Positions 5,486 to 6,490 of a stretch of 6,490 nt of DNA are shown in pieces. How positions within the stretch are numbered: the stretch's first letter is position 1; each line of letters begins with the position of its first letter. Made by a program: the position numbers and the translations under genes. The notes below the pieces were generated by a model that saw only the letters and a program-made list of their open reading frames with translations, had not been told where the DNA came from and ran no database searches. This stretch comes from an uncultured Lachnospiraceae bacterium. Its GTDB lineage: Bacteria; Bacillota; Clostridia; Lachnospirales; Lachnospiraceae. The stretch spans positions 1-6,490 of the forward strand of contig CAJTOV010000185.1 in the NCBI GenBank assembly GCA_910577765.1, in the 5' to 3' direction.

Positions 5486-6157
5486 TTATAATCCTGCCAT
5501 ATACTGCTCTCTGTCCTTAACCGGCACTTTCATTGCTTCCATAGCCTGCTCGGCCGTCCACTTCATGGAATCCATAAGGTTCTTAATGGTCTCCCGGCGT
5601 TCCTCCTGCCTCACATTCCGCTCCACCTGCAATACAGCCCTTCGCGTCTTCTCTTCAATCTCACTCTCAATCTCATCCTTCATCAATTCTCTCAAAGCCT
5701 CACACATCCGCGGGTTGCACCTCCTGATCTTCTCATATAATGCTTTATTGGCGGAAACACTGACCTGCATAACCGCATCCGCATTGCTCCGGTCTCCCGG
5801 CTCTGTGAGCCGTGTCGCTTCCTCTTCCATGGCTTTCTTCGAAAGAACCCGCAGCGCCCGGTGCTTCTCATCAAACCGCCTTGTCACTACGATCTGTGTG
5901 TCAGGCATCGCCTGCCAGCCACGGATGTAGTCGATACCCGGATATCGTCTCTCAATCTTCATACCGAGACTCCTCAGAGTCTTAAATAGGTTTAGGGGAT
6001 ACATATCCCTAAAAATGGATACAGACAATTCCTTAAGCGGAATCTGGTCCACTGTCTCCCCATTTCTGTGATCCAGGGTACAGCTTCACTGTATCCTTAT
6101 ACTAACATTGGCAGCAGAGGTTTGCAAGTTCATCTGGTGCAATATTCTTCTGTTCAT
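5486..6157 (-). pseudogene. Truncated and interrupted Rpn-like gene, C-terminal half only
   Basis: The open part (GTG 6052 to TAA 5486, 188 codons) reads like the C-terminal half of Rpn-like proteins common in Lachnospiraceae. It has IPLKELSVSIFRD at 4-16, YPGIDYIRG at 37-45, DTQIVVTRRFD at 51-61, RLTEPGDRSNADAV at 81-94, then MCEALRELMKDEIE and a charged helix (116-155). The tail NLMDSMKWTAEQAMEAMKVPVKDREQY (158-184) matches the sort of helical tail at the end of the neighbouring Rpn protein. The frame stays open and family-like 11 codons above the GTG (LDHRNGETVDQIP), then meets TGA 6088-6086. In the same frame above that TGA is ATG 6157 with a strong SD (GGGAGGAG, 6170-6163). No PD-(D/E)XK nuclease domain is present. 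Most likely the original start survives, the nuclease region was deleted and a stop was acquired. A short protein made from the GTG or from ATG 6004 cannot be ruled out. Confidence 0.65.
6099..6127 (-). promoter_or_regulatory. Possible promoter inside the remnant
   Basis: TTGCAA (6127-6122), 17 bases, then TAGTAT (6104-6099) with an extended TGT before the -10. The match to consensus is moderate. If active it would start a transcript near 6092, below the ATG at 6157, and express only the 188-codon C-terminal part. Confidence 0.3.
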
Positions 6158-6170
6158 GACAGCTCCTCCC
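6158..6170 (-). promoter_or_regulatory. Strong ribosome binding site in front of the interrupted frame
   Basis: GGGAGGAG (6170-6163) lies 5 bases before ATG 6157. The ATG is in frame with the Rpn-like remnant but reaches TGA after 23 codons. The site suggests that this was the real start of the ancestral gene. Confidence 0.5.
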
Positions 6171-6205
6171 TCTGTGGCTAAATGAAATCTGTTTTCTTGG
6201 AATCA

Positions 6206-6276
6206 CTGGCAGAATTGCCAGACTTAACCCGGATTGAGATATCCGGGAAATGTGGATTTATCTTGTCACAGATAAA
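6206..6276. other. Three small hairpins in a row
   Basis: CTGGCA/TGCCAG pair around GAAT (6206-6221), CCCGGAT/ATCCGGG around TGAGAT (6228-6247) and TTTATC/GATAAA around 8 bases (6257-6276). They fill the gene-free stretch between the remnant and the large terminator hairpin. No known riboswitch or small RNA is recognised, and no promoter that would clearly transcribe them was found. Confidence 0.45.
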
Positions 6277-6300
6277 GGGAATGCACAAGCAGAAAATTTG

Positions 6301-6340
6301 AAAGGGAGAACCGTTGTACGAATACAACAGTTCTCCCTTT
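6301..6340 (-). terminator. Long hairpin, likely terminator of the right-edge gene
   Basis: AAAGGGAGAAC (6301-6311) pairs perfectly with GTTCTCCCTTT (6330-6340). After one C-A mismatch, GTTGTA (6313-6318) pairs with TACAAC (6323-6328) around a CGAA tetraloop. On the minus strand the stem is followed by CAAATTTTCTG, a short T-run, and it lies 61 bases after the stop of the right-edge gene. The plus-strand flank is only pyrimidine-rich, so termination in the minus direction is favoured; a bidirectional role is possible. Confidence 0.75.
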
Positions 6341-6401
6341 CTCTTACTTATCTACGGCTGTTTACCAGCCGTATAATCATGAACGATCCGCTCATAATCC
6401 C

Positions 6402-6490
6402 TTACTGCTCTTCTTCCTTCTTCCTGGTGACTACAGCAAATGCTGCAAGCATCATGCTGGAAATCATCAGCATCAGAGCTGCGCTTCCTG
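6402..6490 (-). CDS. C-terminal end of a membrane- or cell-wall-anchored protein (partial)
   Basis: Only the last 28 residues are in the window; the rest lies beyond the right edge. They read GSAALMLMISSMMLAAFAVV, then TRKKEEEQ and TAA 6404-6402. A hydrophobic stretch of about 18-20 residues directly followed by a basic cluster at the very C-terminus is the form of a sortase sorting signal, where an LPxTG-like motif and Gly-Asp would come just before. It is also that of a simple single-pass membrane anchor. The motif itself would be upstream and cannot be checked here. The terminator hairpin at 6301-6340 follows, which supports this as a real gene end. Confidence 0.6.
   Translation of the reverse strand, partial: GSAALMLMISSMMLAAFAVVTRKKEEEQ

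Noticed and set aside
6182..6301. Plus-strand 39-codon frame running up to the long hairpin
   Set aside because: No Shine-Dalgarno sequence precedes its ATG, no similarity is recognised, and the region is filled with inverted repeats. Not enough to call a gene.
1..6490. CRISPR array, tRNA, rRNA, or insertion sequence with terminal repeats
   Set aside because: No regularly spaced 25-40 base repeats, cloverleaf, rRNA signature or paired element ends were found. The Rpn genes are 'transposase' only by family name and show no flanking inverted repeats here.

Overview
The window looks like a chromosomal segment of an anaerobic gut Firmicute, most likely a Lachnospiraceae member (Clostridium cluster XIVa, Enterocloster/Lachnoclostridium type). 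This rests on the style of the proteins (a Lachnospiraceae-type nucleotidyltransferase, an ExoIII, Rpn/PD-(D/E)XK 'transposase' proteins), strong AAGGAG-type ribosome binding sites and GC-rich genes separated by AT-richer spacers. It is judged from remembered family patterns, not from a search. All genes I can support lie on the minus strand, so transcription runs from the right edge towards the left.

Layout from right to left (5'->3' for the genes). At 6402-6490 is the C-terminal end of a membrane- or cell-wall-anchored protein, followed by a strong hairpin at 6301-6340. Next come a run of smaller hairpins (6206-6276) and a decayed Rpn-like gene (5486-6157). That gene keeps a good SD and start, is interrupted by an in-frame TGA, and lacks the nuclease domain. 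After a spacer with a GC-rich hairpin comes a full-length Rpn-family PD-(D/E)XK nuclease/transposase (4215-5222). It carries a repetitive basic N-terminal extension and, inside the gene, an exact AAGGAGG followed by an ATG that could produce a separate 67-residue C-terminal protein.

The left two thirds start from a good sigma-A promoter (4105-4133). It drives a sugar-phosphate nucleotidyltransferase (3105-4028) overlapping by 8 bp with an exodeoxyribonuclease III (2357-3112). A 136-bp gap follows, then a CBM48-GH13 glycogen-debranching-enzyme homologue (163-2220). No clear terminator separates the last two genes, so one transcript could cover all three. The left 120 bases are a hairpin-rich intergenic block cut by the window edge.

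Two points stand out. First, the debranching-enzyme homologue has lost all three GH13 catalytic acids (Asp to Thr, Glu to Ala, Asp to Asn) while the rest of the fold is well kept. It also carries four 36-bp in-frame repeats next to the lost acid, so it is probably a pseudoenzyme. Second, the Rpn gene has the arrangement expected for a gene-within-a-gene toxin/antitoxin of the Rpn/RpnS type, and its neighbour is a second Rpn gene reduced to its C-terminal half.
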